64,000 nt of DNA from DATKPE01 sp035524335. GTDB taxonomy: Bacteria > Bacteroidota > Ignavibacteria > UBA10030 > SZUA-254. A program made the translations under genes and the position numbers. Positions within the stretch are counted from its first letter, which is position 1; every line of letters starts with the position of its first letter. Below the pieces are notes generated by a model. That model was given only the letters and a program-made list of their open reading frames with translations. It was not told the DNA's origin and made no database searches. Of the stretch, positions 42,301-50,062 are shown in pieces. Location of the stretch: assembly GCA_035524335.1 (NCBI GenBank), contig DATKPE010000033.1, positions 1 through 64,000 on the forward strand, in the 5' to 3' direction.

Positions 42301-42930
42301 GAGATCCTCGGAACGATCATACACCATGTGCTGGAACAGCTGACGGATGCAAACCGGTCGGGGCCACCCCTCGAGGAGCTGGTCTCGGAGGTGGTAGATT
42401 CTCATCCTCCCCCGGAAAGTGGCCGCAGGGAGGAGTATATCAGGGAAGCGGTTCGCCAGGTGGGGAATTTTGTCACATCCCCCGCCGGTGAAGCGATCCT
42501 CAACGCAAAGCGATTCAATACTGAATTTTCGCTAACGACCGTACTGGGCGAGGATTACCTGACCGGAACGATCGACCGGCTGTACGAAGCGGGGGATGGC
42601 AGATGGGCAGTCGTCGATTACAAGACCGACGCCGTGACAGAGCGCGAACTGCGGAAACGGGCGGAGGGGTATAAAATTCAACTTGAAATTTACGCTCTCC
42701 TGGTGAGTCTGTTCCATGGTCAGCCGGAGGTTGATGCGACGATTCTCTTTCTCCGCCACACGGGCCGGCCGGTTCAATTTCATTTCGGCCCTACGGAGCT
42801 GACAGCCATTAAGGAAAAAATTTCGGCGATCATAACGGACATCAAATCGGGACGCTTCACGCAGGATTTCCGGCATTGTCCGGAATGCAGTTTTTCGGTC
42901 AAGGGCGGCTGTATTCTAAATCCCTCCTGA
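39385..42930 (+). CDS. addA: UvrD-type helicase-nuclease, AddA/RecB-like
   Basis: The 1181-residue protein processes double-strand breaks. It has SF1A helicase motifs: Walker A 'ANAGAGKTKVL' (about 18-28), 'AITFTEKAAGELRARI', 'TIHAFC', 'MIDEFQDTNHLQYEI', 'VGDPKQSIYGFRNAEVEVF', 'TIHGAKGLEFPVVFLP' and 'FYVGVTRARDML'. The C-terminal PD-(D/E)XK nuclease has 'GTIDRLYEAG' and 'VVDYKTDAV...QLEIYALL'. Cys938 plus Cys1165, Cys1168 and Cys1176 could hold a 4Fe-4S cluster, as in AddB-type nucleases. The start has AGGAG upstream. No addB is next to it. It could instead act as a stand-alone helicase-nuclease. Confidence 0.88.
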   Translation: MLTDRQRQALALDRHLSVTANAGAGKTKVLVERFLQIVLGTDTPINQVVAITFTEKAAGELRARIAQEIRASIATAGNGRERSKREQVRDTLAEATICTIHAFCAQILREYPVEAGIDAGFSILEGIDQHFLLDEAYRDAVADIFAEGGTVKSAFSLLCRSLGVGTAERFIRSLLANREQLLQWNENLFTPGGDDASILQKWNSLADDALLGLLGTPGLGETMHRLAASASGRKGSALLPFLRDFDARSDPAAGTAAILGFIDLYFTKQMEPRKEVAGNPAGGSPADISLLKDIAAPLRELAPDPDDGPGNGRLLQLTRILVEVALRVSERYARKKYDGGYLDFDDLQLHLRDMLRKPESRSLISRKYRFLMIDEFQDTNHLQYEIIRLLMDDFRQGNLFIVGDPKQSIYGFRNAEVEVFEQSKRDIGGGDAPETAGIILAESFRLLPALTSFTNRVFSALMAPESRFDVGYNELVCARQAPLEGSVELLLSHGSGETSRREAAMQEARLITQRLIRLHSEGQPIAGPEGLRPFRWSDAAVLLRKRTHMDEIEEAFRTAGIPFTLAGGRGFYQSQEIYDILNYLTFLLNREDDVALAGILRSPLFAISDRVLFSVAANGGKESLWAKIIRNGDRAPLPDPLRRAVDILKIDLALANRIPISDLIRGICRSTGWYGTLSGLDRGAQAIANIEKLLAISRDFESRGFLTLYDFVGRIKFLADEEEQEGQAPFESTDDVVHLMTIHGAKGLEFPVVFLPYLHHPFQYDRQLFLDPTVGAGFRIPDEENMEEVVEPRLYRYLKIKSVQKTDAEEKRIFYVGVTRARDMLILSGAVTEKESAKSCLRWLYTSLDIDGQSLTTGSLTLPPVPLKRLEMSGAAATDENYVLRIDVTAGAGDTRPPVSAQKLPEPRPARPVVLSPIGGQRQGEYFAATQIRTYLECPAKFYLKYVLGIPERGSRPADFDEHEEPDDRLRGEILGTIIHHVLEQLTDANRSGPPLEELVSEVVDSHPPPESGRREEYIREAVRQVGNFVTSPAGEAILNAKRFNTEFSLTTVLGEDYLTGTIDRLYEAGDGRWAVVDYKTDAVTERELRKRAEGYKIQLEIYALLVSLFHGQPEVDATILFLRHTGRPVQFHFGPTELTAIKEKISAIITDIKSGRFTQDFRHCPECSFSVKGGCILNPS

Positions 42931-42954
42931 TTCCCTCAAGTAATCCCTCCTGTT

Positions 42955-43058
42955 TTATCCGTTTTGGGATATTCACATCCGGTTTCGAACCCTCCAAATT
43001 TTGCAGAATTGTGGATATTTTTGTTTGGAACCTGTGGATAACCGGCAAATTATTATCC
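42955..43058. other. Cluster of DnaA-box-like sites in AT-rich gap
   Basis: Within about 100 bp there are five TTATCC/GGATAN cores: 42955, 42967, 43013, 43036 and 43053. TGTGGATAA at 43033-43041 is a perfect DnaA box (TTATCCACA) and TGTGGATAT at 43010-43018 has one mismatch. The 286-bp intergenic region is clearly AT-richer than the genes around it. This might be a DnaA-binding or replication-control site, or chance in AT-rich DNA. Confidence 0.4.
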
Positions 43059-43103
43059 TGTGAGCTTTAATTGTTTTAGCTCAAGCAATTCTTAAAAAAG
43101 TTC

Positions 43104-43132
43104 TTGCATCTTATTGTAAAATTATGTAACCT
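43104..43132 (+). promoter_or_regulatory. Predicted promoter of the hybrid sensor kinase
   Basis: TTGCAT (43104-43109) and TAACCT (43127-43132) with a 17-bp spacer. The leader would be about 78 nt. Confidence 0.45.
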
Positions 43133-43216
43133 GTCGATATTTCAGGGGCAGGAAAATCATTTTGACATCATGAAAACGGAATTGGAAAACAACTGGAAAT
43201 TACGGGCAAATCTGTC

Positions 43217-45634
43217 ATGAATTCACCTCAAAAATACGAAGAGATACTCGAAGGTATTTCGGGCGGATTTTTCGCATTGGACAGTGAATACCGGTTCACG
43301 TACTGGAACCGTGCGGCGGAGGAAGGTACGGGGCTCAAGCGTGAGGATGTGCTCGGAAAGAACGTGTTTGAGATTTTTCCGAATGCCAGGGATGCCGAGC
43401 TCGGTGAGAAGTACCGCACCGCGATGACGAAGAAATCGTTCCAGAGCATCGAGACATCCTATCGCGACGAGCGGTTCGAGGCGTGGTACGACATCCGGGT
43501 CTACCCGACCGACAGCGGGATTTCCGTTTTCTTCCAGGACATCACCGAGCAGAAGCGACAGCAGAGGCAGAAGGAAATGCTGATGGAGGTGTCGCACGTC
43601 ATCAACGTCGCACCGCATCTCGACGATCTTTGTCTCAACGCGGGCGAACGGATCGCCGCGTTTCTGGAAATCCCCTCCAAGTTCGTCTGCATCTACCGGT
43701 ACGACCAGCGTTCCTCACTTCTCCACCTGATGGCGCCCTCGCTTCTCGATGTCCGGATCGACCCGGAGGTGGAGCACCAGATCGTGGATGAGAAATCGAC
43801 GACGATCGCCGTACAGACCGCCCTGGGCAAGAAGACCATCGTGACCGACGAGCTCTCGCGGAGTTCGATCGCCTCCTACTTTCTGACGGAGACGACGTCC
43901 CTGAACCTGAAGACGCTCATTTCCCTCCCCCTCCTCGTCCAGAATGAACTCCAGGGCGTGCTCGAAGTTCTGTCTCCCAAAGTCGACAAGTACGTCGACG
44001 AAGAGCTCAAAATGCTCTCCATCATCGCGAACGAACTTTCGATCGGCATGAGCCGGAAACGGCTCATGGACGAGATCACGATCAAGAACATCGAGCTCGA
44101 AAACGAGAAGAAACGGACAGACGACGCCAACGAGACGCTCAAGCGCTTCCTGGCGACCTTCAGCCACGAACTCCGGGCTCCCCTCAACGCCATCGTCGGC
44201 TTCTCCGAGATCCTCACGAACGACCTGAGCATCCTCCCCGAGGCGAAGGTGAGCGATTTCATGAAGAACATCCATGAAAGCGGAAAGCACCTGCAGGGAC
44301 TGATCAACGACATCCTCGACCTGTCGAAGATCGAGGCGGGGAAAATGGAGCTCCACGTCGAAGCCTATCCGATATCGTACTTTACGGAAAGCGTCGCCCG
44401 GGTCATGCAGTCGCTTCTCCACCAGAAACATGCCGAACTGAAATTCGACATTGCCCCGGAAATCGATCAATTGGTGGTCGACCAGACGAGATTCAAGCAA
44501 ATTCTGGTCAATCTGGTCTCCAACGGCATTAAATACAGCAATCAGGGGGGTACGGTCACGGTCTCCATGCGTCGGTTCGTGAACGAAATCGAAATCGCCG
44601 TCATCGATACCGGCATCGGCATCAAGCCGGAGGACCTTCCCCGCCTGTTCCACGCGTTCCAACAGGGGAAGAACGCCCACGGGTCCAAGGAAGGGACAGG
44701 CCTCGGCCTGGTCATCACAAAACGGCTTGTCGAGCTCCACGGCGGTCAGATCACCGTCGAGAGCGAATGGGGGAAGGGGGCCACGTTCCGTTTCCGGATC
44801 CCGATGGTGGTTGCCGGCGAGGTCGTCGAATCAGCCGATCAGCTCCTCAGGGTTGTGAACGATCAGCAGGTCACGACGAAGGAGGGGGAAAAACCGCTCG
44901 TGCTGATCATCGAGGATAACCCGCAGGCCAGCCAGCTGATCCAGATGTACCTGCAGGAGGCGGGATACAGAACGGATACCGCCCGGGACGGTTCGGAGGG
45001 AATTGAAAAGGCGAAACGGCTCAAGCCGCACATCATCACGCTCGACATGATCATGCCGATCAAGGACGGCTGGCAGGTCCTGAAGGAACTGAAACGGCAC
45101 CCGATCTGCAAGGATATTCCGATCATCATTATTTCGATCACGGACGAGAAAAAACTCGGCTTCAGCATGGGCGCGGTCGATTATTTCGTCAAGCCGGTGA
45201 ACCGCGATGAACTGATCAAGGCGGTACAGCGGGTCCCCCTCCGGACGGTCAAGAACAAGGATCATCCGAAAGTGCTCATCATCGACGACGACAAGACCGC
45301 CGCCGAGCTGATCCAGGTCATCCTCGAATCGGAAGGGTATGAAGTCATCAAATCGATGCACGGGAAGGAAGGGGTGCACCTCGCCGCCTCGGAAAAACCC
45401 GACCTGATCATCCTCGACCTGATCATGCCCGATATTTCCGGCTTCAACGTCGCCTATCAGCTGAAGCAACAGCAGTCGACCCGGAACGTTCCGATCATCA
45501 TTCTCACCTCGATGGAGATCGACGAGGAGACGCGCGAGCAGATGCAGGGATTCATCTCCACGATCATGAGCAAATCCCGGTTTACGAAGAAGGACCTCCT
45601 CCGCGAAATCACCACCATCGAAAAGATGAAGTAG
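43217..45634 (+). CDS. Hybrid sensor kinase PAS-GAF-HisKA-HATPase-REC-REC
   Basis: The 805-residue cytoplasmic protein has a PAS domain (about 8-112), a GAF domain (about 125-280), a short coiled coil, then HisKA with His317 in 'TFSHELRAPLNAIVGFSEIL'. HATPase_c (about 420-530) has 'NLVSNGIKYSNQGG', 'VIDTGIGI' and 'GTGLGLVI'. Two receivers follow, with phospho-acceptor Asp610 ('ITLDMIMP') and Asp734 ('IILDLIMP'). No membrane segments are seen, so it senses an internal signal. Having two receivers suggests a phosphorelay, possibly to the single-domain regulator at 34076. The ATG has no clear ribosome site. Confidence 0.94.
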   Translation: MNSPQKYEEILEGISGGFFALDSEYRFTYWNRAAEEGTGLKREDVLGKNVFEIFPNARDAELGEKYRTAMTKKSFQSIETSYRDERFEAWYDIRVYPTDSGISVFFQDITEQKRQQRQKEMLMEVSHVINVAPHLDDLCLNAGERIAAFLEIPSKFVCIYRYDQRSSLLHLMAPSLLDVRIDPEVEHQIVDEKSTTIAVQTALGKKTIVTDELSRSSIASYFLTETTSLNLKTLISLPLLVQNELQGVLEVLSPKVDKYVDEELKMLSIIANELSIGMSRKRLMDEITIKNIELENEKKRTDDANETLKRFLATFSHELRAPLNAIVGFSEILTNDLSILPEAKVSDFMKNIHESGKHLQGLINDILDLSKIEAGKMELHVEAYPISYFTESVARVMQSLLHQKHAELKFDIAPEIDQLVVDQTRFKQILVNLVSNGIKYSNQGGTVTVSMRRFVNEIEIAVIDTGIGIKPEDLPRLFHAFQQGKNAHGSKEGTGLGLVITKRLVELHGGQITVESEWGKGATFRFRIPMVVAGEVVESADQLLRVVNDQQVTTKEGEKPLVLIIEDNPQASQLIQMYLQEAGYRTDTARDGSEGIEKAKRLKPHIITLDMIMPIKDGWQVLKELKRHPICKDIPIIIISITDEKKLGFSMGAVDYFVKPVNRDELIKAVQRVPLRTVKNKDHPKVLIIDDDKTAAELIQVILESEGYEVIKSMHGKEGVHLAASEKPDLIILDLIMPDISGFNVAYQLKQQQSTRNVPIIILTSMEIDEETREQMQGFISTIMSKSRFTKKDLLREITTIEKMK

Positions 45635-45646
45635 ACGCGGTACCGG

Positions 45647-46747
45647 TTACAGCAGACCCTGTGCACGGAAGAAGCCCGCAAGGGCTTCTTTCATTTGCGG
45701 CCTGTCGAACCGGACCACCGTCCTTGCAATCGCCGCGGGATCGAACCGGAGCGTCCCGAACCGGCCGATCGCCTCAATGAGCGATTCCTCCGATTGGCGG
45801 GAAAAGAAGAGTCCGTTCACGCCGTCCACCACCGTCTCCAGCGCGCCTCCCCGCCCGAATGCAATCACCGGCTTTCCGCACGCCATCGCCTCGAGCGGGA
45901 CGATGCCGAAATCCTCCTCCCCCGGAAAGATGAGCGCCTCGCACTCCCTGTACCGGCGCACCACTTCCCCGTCCGGAATGCGCCCCGTAAATTCAATGGT
46001 CGGACCGGCGATCCTGCGCAGATTGCCCTCTTCCGTACCCCCACCCACGACCACCAGCCGGTTCCCCAGCAGGTTGCAGGCCCGTACGGCAATATCGATC
46101 CGCTTGTAGGGCACAAGCCCCGCAACGACCAGGAAATACCCTTTTCCGGCGGTTGAAACGGAAAACCGGCGCAGATCAACGGGCGGATAGACGACATCCG
46201 CGTCCCGGCGGTAGATCCGGGAGATCCGTTCCCGGACATTCTCCGAGTTGGCGATGAAGCGGGTGACGCGCGCGGCAGAACCGAGGTCCCAGCGCCGGAA
46301 GGGCCCGCGGAGAAGCCGCATCACCATGCCGGCCGGGCTCCATGCCCTCGCGCCGCCGAAGTAATCGTCGAACTGGTCCCAGATATATCGCATCGGGGTG
46401 TGGCAGTAACAGATGTGGGGAACGCCCTCCGGAACGGCGATCCCTTTCGCCACGGCATGACTGCTGGAGATCACCAGGTCCGCCGGCGGCAGTTTCATCG
46501 TGCGCGTGAGAAGGGGGAACAGGGGGAGATACCGCTGGTACTTCGTGCTTCCCCACGGCAGACGCTGGAGCAGAGAGGTCAGAATCGTGCGCGATTCGAT
46601 GGAGGGGGAACAGCTTCCGGTCCGGTGAACGAGCGTCACGACCGGCGCGGCGGGAAAAAGCTCGAGGAGCACCTCGAGGACCGCCTCGCCTCCGCGCATG
46701 CCGGTGAGCCAGTCGTGAACGATGACAACACGCCGATCGGTCTTCAT
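45647..46747 (-). CDS. Glycosyltransferase family 4
   Basis: The 366-residue GT-B enzyme has an N-terminal acceptor domain ('VVIVHDWLTGMRGGEAVLEVLLELFP', 'HICYCHTPMRYIWDQFDDYF') and a C-terminal donor domain ('FLVVAGLVPYKRIDIAVRACN', 'EDFGIVPLEAMACGKPVIAFGRGGALETV'). It resembles mannosyltransferases of the WbaZ type that build O-antigen or exopolysaccharide. It is a lone minus-strand gene, convergent with the hybrid kinase; a terminator hairpin lies inside its 3' coding end. The ATG is 8 bp from a TATATT box and lacks a ribosome site. Confidence 0.9.
   Translation of the reverse strand: MKTDRRVVIVHDWLTGMRGGEAVLEVLLELFPAAPVVTLVHRTGSCSPSIESRTILTSLLQRLPWGSTKYQRYLPLFPLLTRTMKLPPADLVISSSHAVAKGIAVPEGVPHICYCHTPMRYIWDQFDDYFGGARAWSPAGMVMRLLRGPFRRWDLGSAARVTRFIANSENVRERISRIYRRDADVVYPPVDLRRFSVSTAGKGYFLVVAGLVPYKRIDIAVRACNLLGNRLVVVGGGTEEGNLRRIAGPTIEFTGRIPDGEVVRRYRECEALIFPGEEDFGIVPLEAMACGKPVIAFGRGGALETVVDGVNGLFFSRQSEESLIEAIGRFGTLRFDPAAIARTVVRFDRPQMKEALAGFFRAQGLL
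45669..45690 (+). terminator. Terminator hairpin downstream of hybrid kinase
   Basis: A perfect 9-bp stem AAGAAGCCC/GGGCTTCTT with GCAA tetraloop is followed on the plus strand by a T-rich stretch (TCATTT). It lies 35 bp after the kinase stop but within the coding end of the convergent glycosyltransferase. Confidence 0.6.
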
Positions 46748-46755
46748 AGTCAGTC

Positions 46756-46761
46756 AATATA
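46756..46761 (-). promoter_or_regulatory. Possible -10 box of the glycosyltransferase gene
   Basis: TATATT on the minus strand, followed by G, ends 8 bp before the ATG at 46747. No good -35 is found at 17 bp, so the element is tentative. If used, the mRNA would be leaderless. Confidence 0.3.
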
Positions 46762-46802
46762 CGAAAATGCCTGTATTTTCACGCTTATTCCTGCCGGACC
46801 GT

Positions 46803-46831
46803 TTGCTTTGGATTTCTCCTCTGCCTATATT
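46803..46831 (+). promoter_or_regulatory. Predicted promoter of hydrolase/M28 peptidase unit
   Basis: TTGCTT (46803-46808) and TATATT (46826-46831), spacer 17 bp. The -10 continues as TATATTTG, matching TAnnTTTG. Leader about 40 nt. Confidence 0.6.
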
Positions 46832-46877
46832 TGATTCCATGATCCGCATCCCACTCCTTCCGGCACGGCTTTAGGAC

Positions 46878-47786
46878 ATGTCGCTCCTCCTGGTGCTGGC
46901 GATTACCGCATTTCTGTTCCTCGCCACGGTGACGCTCATTCTTCTCCTCATCGGCCCGACACTTCTTCTCCGGCCGAAGCGCCGGCGGGCCGACTATTAC
47001 CGCTCTATGGGCGCCCCGGCACACCCGGACGATCTCGGACTCCCCTCCGAATCGCTCCTGATCGGGACGGACGACGGGCTCACCCTGAACGCATGGCTCA
47101 TCCCGGGAGCGGAACCGGTCCGGGGTACCATTCTCTACCTGCACGGGGTCGGCGACTGCCGGATCGACGGGTTGCGCGCCGCAAAACTTTTCCATGACCA
47201 CCATTATACCTCCGTCCTCTTCGATTCGAGGCGCCACGGAGAGAGCGGCGGCAGATTCTGCACCTACGGGTATTACGAAAAGATCGACGTCATGAGGGTG
47301 ATCGATCAGGTTCTCAAACGCAGTCCGGGCCCCCGCCCGCAGGTCGGACTCTTTGGAACATCGATGGGCGCCGCCGTGGCCCTCCAGGCCGCAGCCATCG
47401 ACCCGCGGATCGCCGCGGTGGCGGCGGAGAACTCCTTCGCAACCCTCCGGTCGATTTTCGACGATTATCAGAAACGGATGATCAAACTTCCGTTCCATTA
47501 CCTCAGAAACCTGGTCATCGTCCGCTCCGAATTCCTCGCCGATTTCAAGGCGAGCGATGTTTCACCCCTCGACGCCGTTGGACGGATCCGGATCCCCCTG
47601 CTCATCGCGTACAGTGAACACGACGTCCGCATCCGGCCCGGGTATTCCCGGCAGATCTACGCGGCCGCCCGCGGACCCAAGACGCTTCTTCCGATCGCGA
47701 ACGCCCAGCACAACAACACGTGGGATTCGGGCGGCGAGAGCTACCACACTGCGATCCTCGATTTTTTCTCCCGCGCCCTGCAATGA
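46878..47786 (+). CDS. Membrane-anchored alpha/beta hydrolase
   Basis: The 302-residue protein has an N-terminal transmembrane anchor (about 4-30) and an alpha/beta-hydrolase fold: 'TILYLHGVGDCRIDG', 'VLFDSRRHGES', nucleophile Ser in 'GLFGTSMGAAVAL', Asp in 'LIAYSEHDVRI' and His in 'NAQHNNTW'. It resembles serine aminopeptidase/acyl-ester hydrolases such as the YqkD/FrsA-like group. Substrate unknown. It overlaps the next gene, a membrane M28 peptidase, by 4 bp (ATGA). Confidence 0.88.
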   Translation: MSLLLVLAITAFLFLATVTLILLLIGPTLLLRPKRRRADYYRSMGAPAHPDDLGLPSESLLIGTDDGLTLNAWLIPGAEPVRGTILYLHGVGDCRIDGLRAAKLFHDHHYTSVLFDSRRHGESGGRFCTYGYYEKIDVMRVIDQVLKRSPGPRPQVGLFGTSMGAAVALQAAAIDPRIAAVAAENSFATLRSIFDDYQKRMIKLPFHYLRNLVIVRSEFLADFKASDVSPLDAVGRIRIPLLIAYSEHDVRIRPGYSRQIYAAARGPKTLLPIANAQHNNTWDSGGESYHTAILDFFSRALQ

Positions 47787-50062
47787 AAACCGTCGCCGCC
47801 GCCGCGCTCCTCCTGATCCTCTCAACCCCGGGCGCGGCAGGGGAACTCTTCTCCACCGCACGGGCGTCTGAAACCGTCCGGCATCTCGCGGTCGACATAG
47901 GACCCCGCCCGATGGGATCTCCAGCCGAAGCCGCCGCCCTCCGCTTTGCCGCAGATCAGTTCCGCGCGAACGGCTGTGACACCTCCTACATCATGCCGTT
48001 CGACTTTACCCACAAGGTCAACACCTCAAGCGGTATCGCGGTCGGCATCAAACGGGGAACCTCCGGTCGCATCATCGTCATCGGCGGCCACATCGACTCG
48101 AGCAGTCCGGAAGCCCCCGGCGCCGACGACGACGCCTCGGGCTCGGCCGTCGTTATCGAGTGCTCCCGGGTGCTCGCGTCGTCCGTGCATGCCTCCACGA
48201 TCGTCTTCTGCTGCTTCGGCGGGGAGGAACAGGATCTCTGCGGCTCCGAGTATTTCGCCGGACACTTCATCTCCATCGACAGCGTCACCCTCATGCTCCA
48301 GACCGACATGGCCAACGGTCTCGGCGTTCTGGACATCGATCCCGACGGCAGAGGCGGCATGAGCGCCCCTTCGTGGCTTGTTCGCGCTACGGTCGAGGAG
48401 TACCGGATCCTCGGCTATACGGCCCTCCGGTATCCGACCCACTTTTTTTCCCTGAACTACGCGACCGGCTCCGGGGCCGGTTCTGACCATGAATCCTTCC
48501 TGGCCCGCGGGGTTCCCGCTATTGACTTTTCCACCGACATTGCAAGCCCCATCCATACACCGTGCGACAATATCGGAAATTTCGATCCCCGCGGCCTCGG
48601 CAGAACGGGCGAGCTCGTCCTCCGTCTCTTCAACCGGTTTGACGGCGGAGTCCCCTCCCGGTCGCCCGAGCGGTACTGGCTCTGGCTCGCCGGCCCTCTT
48701 GTGATCGTCCTTCCTGCCGGCGCACTCACTGCGCTACCCGTGCTAGCATTCCTCACGGCTATCGCCGCATTTATCCGCCTCCGCAGGCAGGAACCGCCCG
48801 GGACACCCCGGGTGCGCTGGTCGTGTTTCAAGATCTGGCTGAGTTCGCTCATCCTCCTCAGCGCCGCAGTCTGTTCCGGCGACGTCGTCTCCCTCGTGCG
48901 TTCCGTCCGGTTTCCCTGGGTCACGAACGCAGGCGTCTACGTCCTGCTCGGGATCAGTTCGGCCGCCGTTCTGCTCCCGGTCTGGATTGTTCTTCTGAGG
49001 CGACTCCGGATTTCCCGCCGCCCTTCGGGGTATTTTCTGATTTCGGCCATCTCCCTGATTATCCTCACATTTCTCCTTTCGCTCCTGAACACAAAACTCG
49101 GCATCGAACCGGCGGCGGCTCTTCTTCTGCTGTCGCTTGCCGTCCTCGTTCCCTGGCCGGGGGTCAAAATTTCTCTCGCGCTCCTCGCGCCCGTCTGGCC
49201 GTTTCGGCTGGTATTCTCCGAATGGCTGGTCCTGCTCCTCAGGTCGTTCGCCGCATCCCCGGTCTCGAACTGGCCGGTCCGGAACACAACGTTCGTCATC
49301 CTTCTGAGTCTCCTGAGCCTTCCGTTCCTCACCGGAACCGTCGCACTGGCCCGCCAGTCGGATCAGGTCGCGCGTGCACTGCGCAGAATGGCTGGTCCGG
49401 TCGGGAACCGGTTCGCCCTCGCAGTCATGATCGCCATATACTCCTATCTTCTGTTTGTGCCGGTTTTCTCCCCACGCTGGGAGCGGGAGGTCAACGTTCG
49501 GGCCGCCGTTTCGCTCAATACCGGCGCTTGCGGTCTTTCGCTTGAGGGGAGTGAGTTTCTGGACGGCATCGGATACCGGACGGGAGATACGGAGGGCGTT
49601 GTGTCGGGGCGCTCAACGGTCAGGGACCTGCCGGTCCCAGAGTATTTCGACACAACGTGGGTTCACATTGACCGGTCCGACACGCTTTCCCGGAACGGTG
49701 ACGTCTGCCGGCACGCTGTCACGCTCAGAATGCATTTTCAGTTCAGACCGTACACCGTGGCGGTCCGTTACAGCGGCACCCTGAATCCCGGCCGGACGCT
49801 CCGATCGCCGTGGAAGTACAGCATGGAGAAAGAGAGCACAGCGGTGATGTCGTGGTATTCCTTCCCGGATTCCGATCTGACGGTGCCTGTTTCGTGGGAA
49901 ATGGGGGCGGGCGACAAACTCGTCGAACAGATTCAGGTGACCTTTGACCGGCTCCCCTGCCGGATCGGCCTGACCCGTCCGGTGACCTATTTCATACCGC
50001 GGACGATGTACAGCGGGCGATGGACGTACAGCGGTGATGCGTCGATGGCTTCGGGACTATGA
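47783..50062 (+). CDS. Membrane-bound M28 zinc peptidase
   Basis: The 759-residue protein has a signal peptide (1-20) and an M28 aminopeptidase domain (about 25-300) with zinc ligands His103 ('GGHIDSS'), Asp115 ('GADDDASG'), Glu149 with catalytic Glu148 ('GGEEQ'), Asp175 ('QTDM') and His258 ('IHTPCDN'). About eight transmembrane helices (about 315-590) and a soluble C-terminal domain (about 595-759) follow. This layout resembles eukaryotic ERMP1/Fxna-like and bacterial membrane M28 enzymes. The peptidase faces the periplasm. The ATG overlaps the hydrolase stop; the last 6 bp overlap rluD. Confidence 0.86.
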   Translation: MKTVAAAALLLILSTPGAAGELFSTARASETVRHLAVDIGPRPMGSPAEAAALRFAADQFRANGCDTSYIMPFDFTHKVNTSSGIAVGIKRGTSGRIIVIGGHIDSSSPEAPGADDDASGSAVVIECSRVLASSVHASTIVFCCFGGEEQDLCGSEYFAGHFISIDSVTLMLQTDMANGLGVLDIDPDGRGGMSAPSWLVRATVEEYRILGYTALRYPTHFFSLNYATGSGAGSDHESFLARGVPAIDFSTDIASPIHTPCDNIGNFDPRGLGRTGELVLRLFNRFDGGVPSRSPERYWLWLAGPLVIVLPAGALTALPVLAFLTAIAAFIRLRRQEPPGTPRVRWSCFKIWLSSLILLSAAVCSGDVVSLVRSVRFPWVTNAGVYVLLGISSAAVLLPVWIVLLRRLRISRRPSGYFLISAISLIILTFLLSLLNTKLGIEPAAALLLLSLAVLVPWPGVKISLALLAPVWPFRLVFSEWLVLLLRSFAASPVSNWPVRNTTFVILLSLLSLPFLTGTVALARQSDQVARALRRMAGPVGNRFALAVMIAIYSYLLFVPVFSPRWEREVNVRAAVSLNTGACGLSLEGSEFLDGIGYRTGDTEGVVSGRSTVRDLPVPEYFDTTWVHIDRSDTLSRNGDVCRHAVTLRMHFQFRPYTVAVRYSGTLNPGRTLRSPWKYSMEKESTAVMSWYSFPDSDLTVPVSWEMGAGDKLVEQIQVTFDRLPCRIGLTRPVTYFIPRTMYSGRWTYSGDASMASGL

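Noticed and set aside
42919..42952. Short direct repeat AATCCCTCCTG at the addA end (42919-42929 and 42942-42952)
   Set aside because: Two copies of 11 bp, one within the stop region of the gene; too little to call a functional repeat.
43061..43083. Stem TGAGCT/AGCTCA in the gap before the hybrid kinase as terminator of addA
   Set aside because: Only 6 bp with an 11-nt loop and no T-run on the plus strand.
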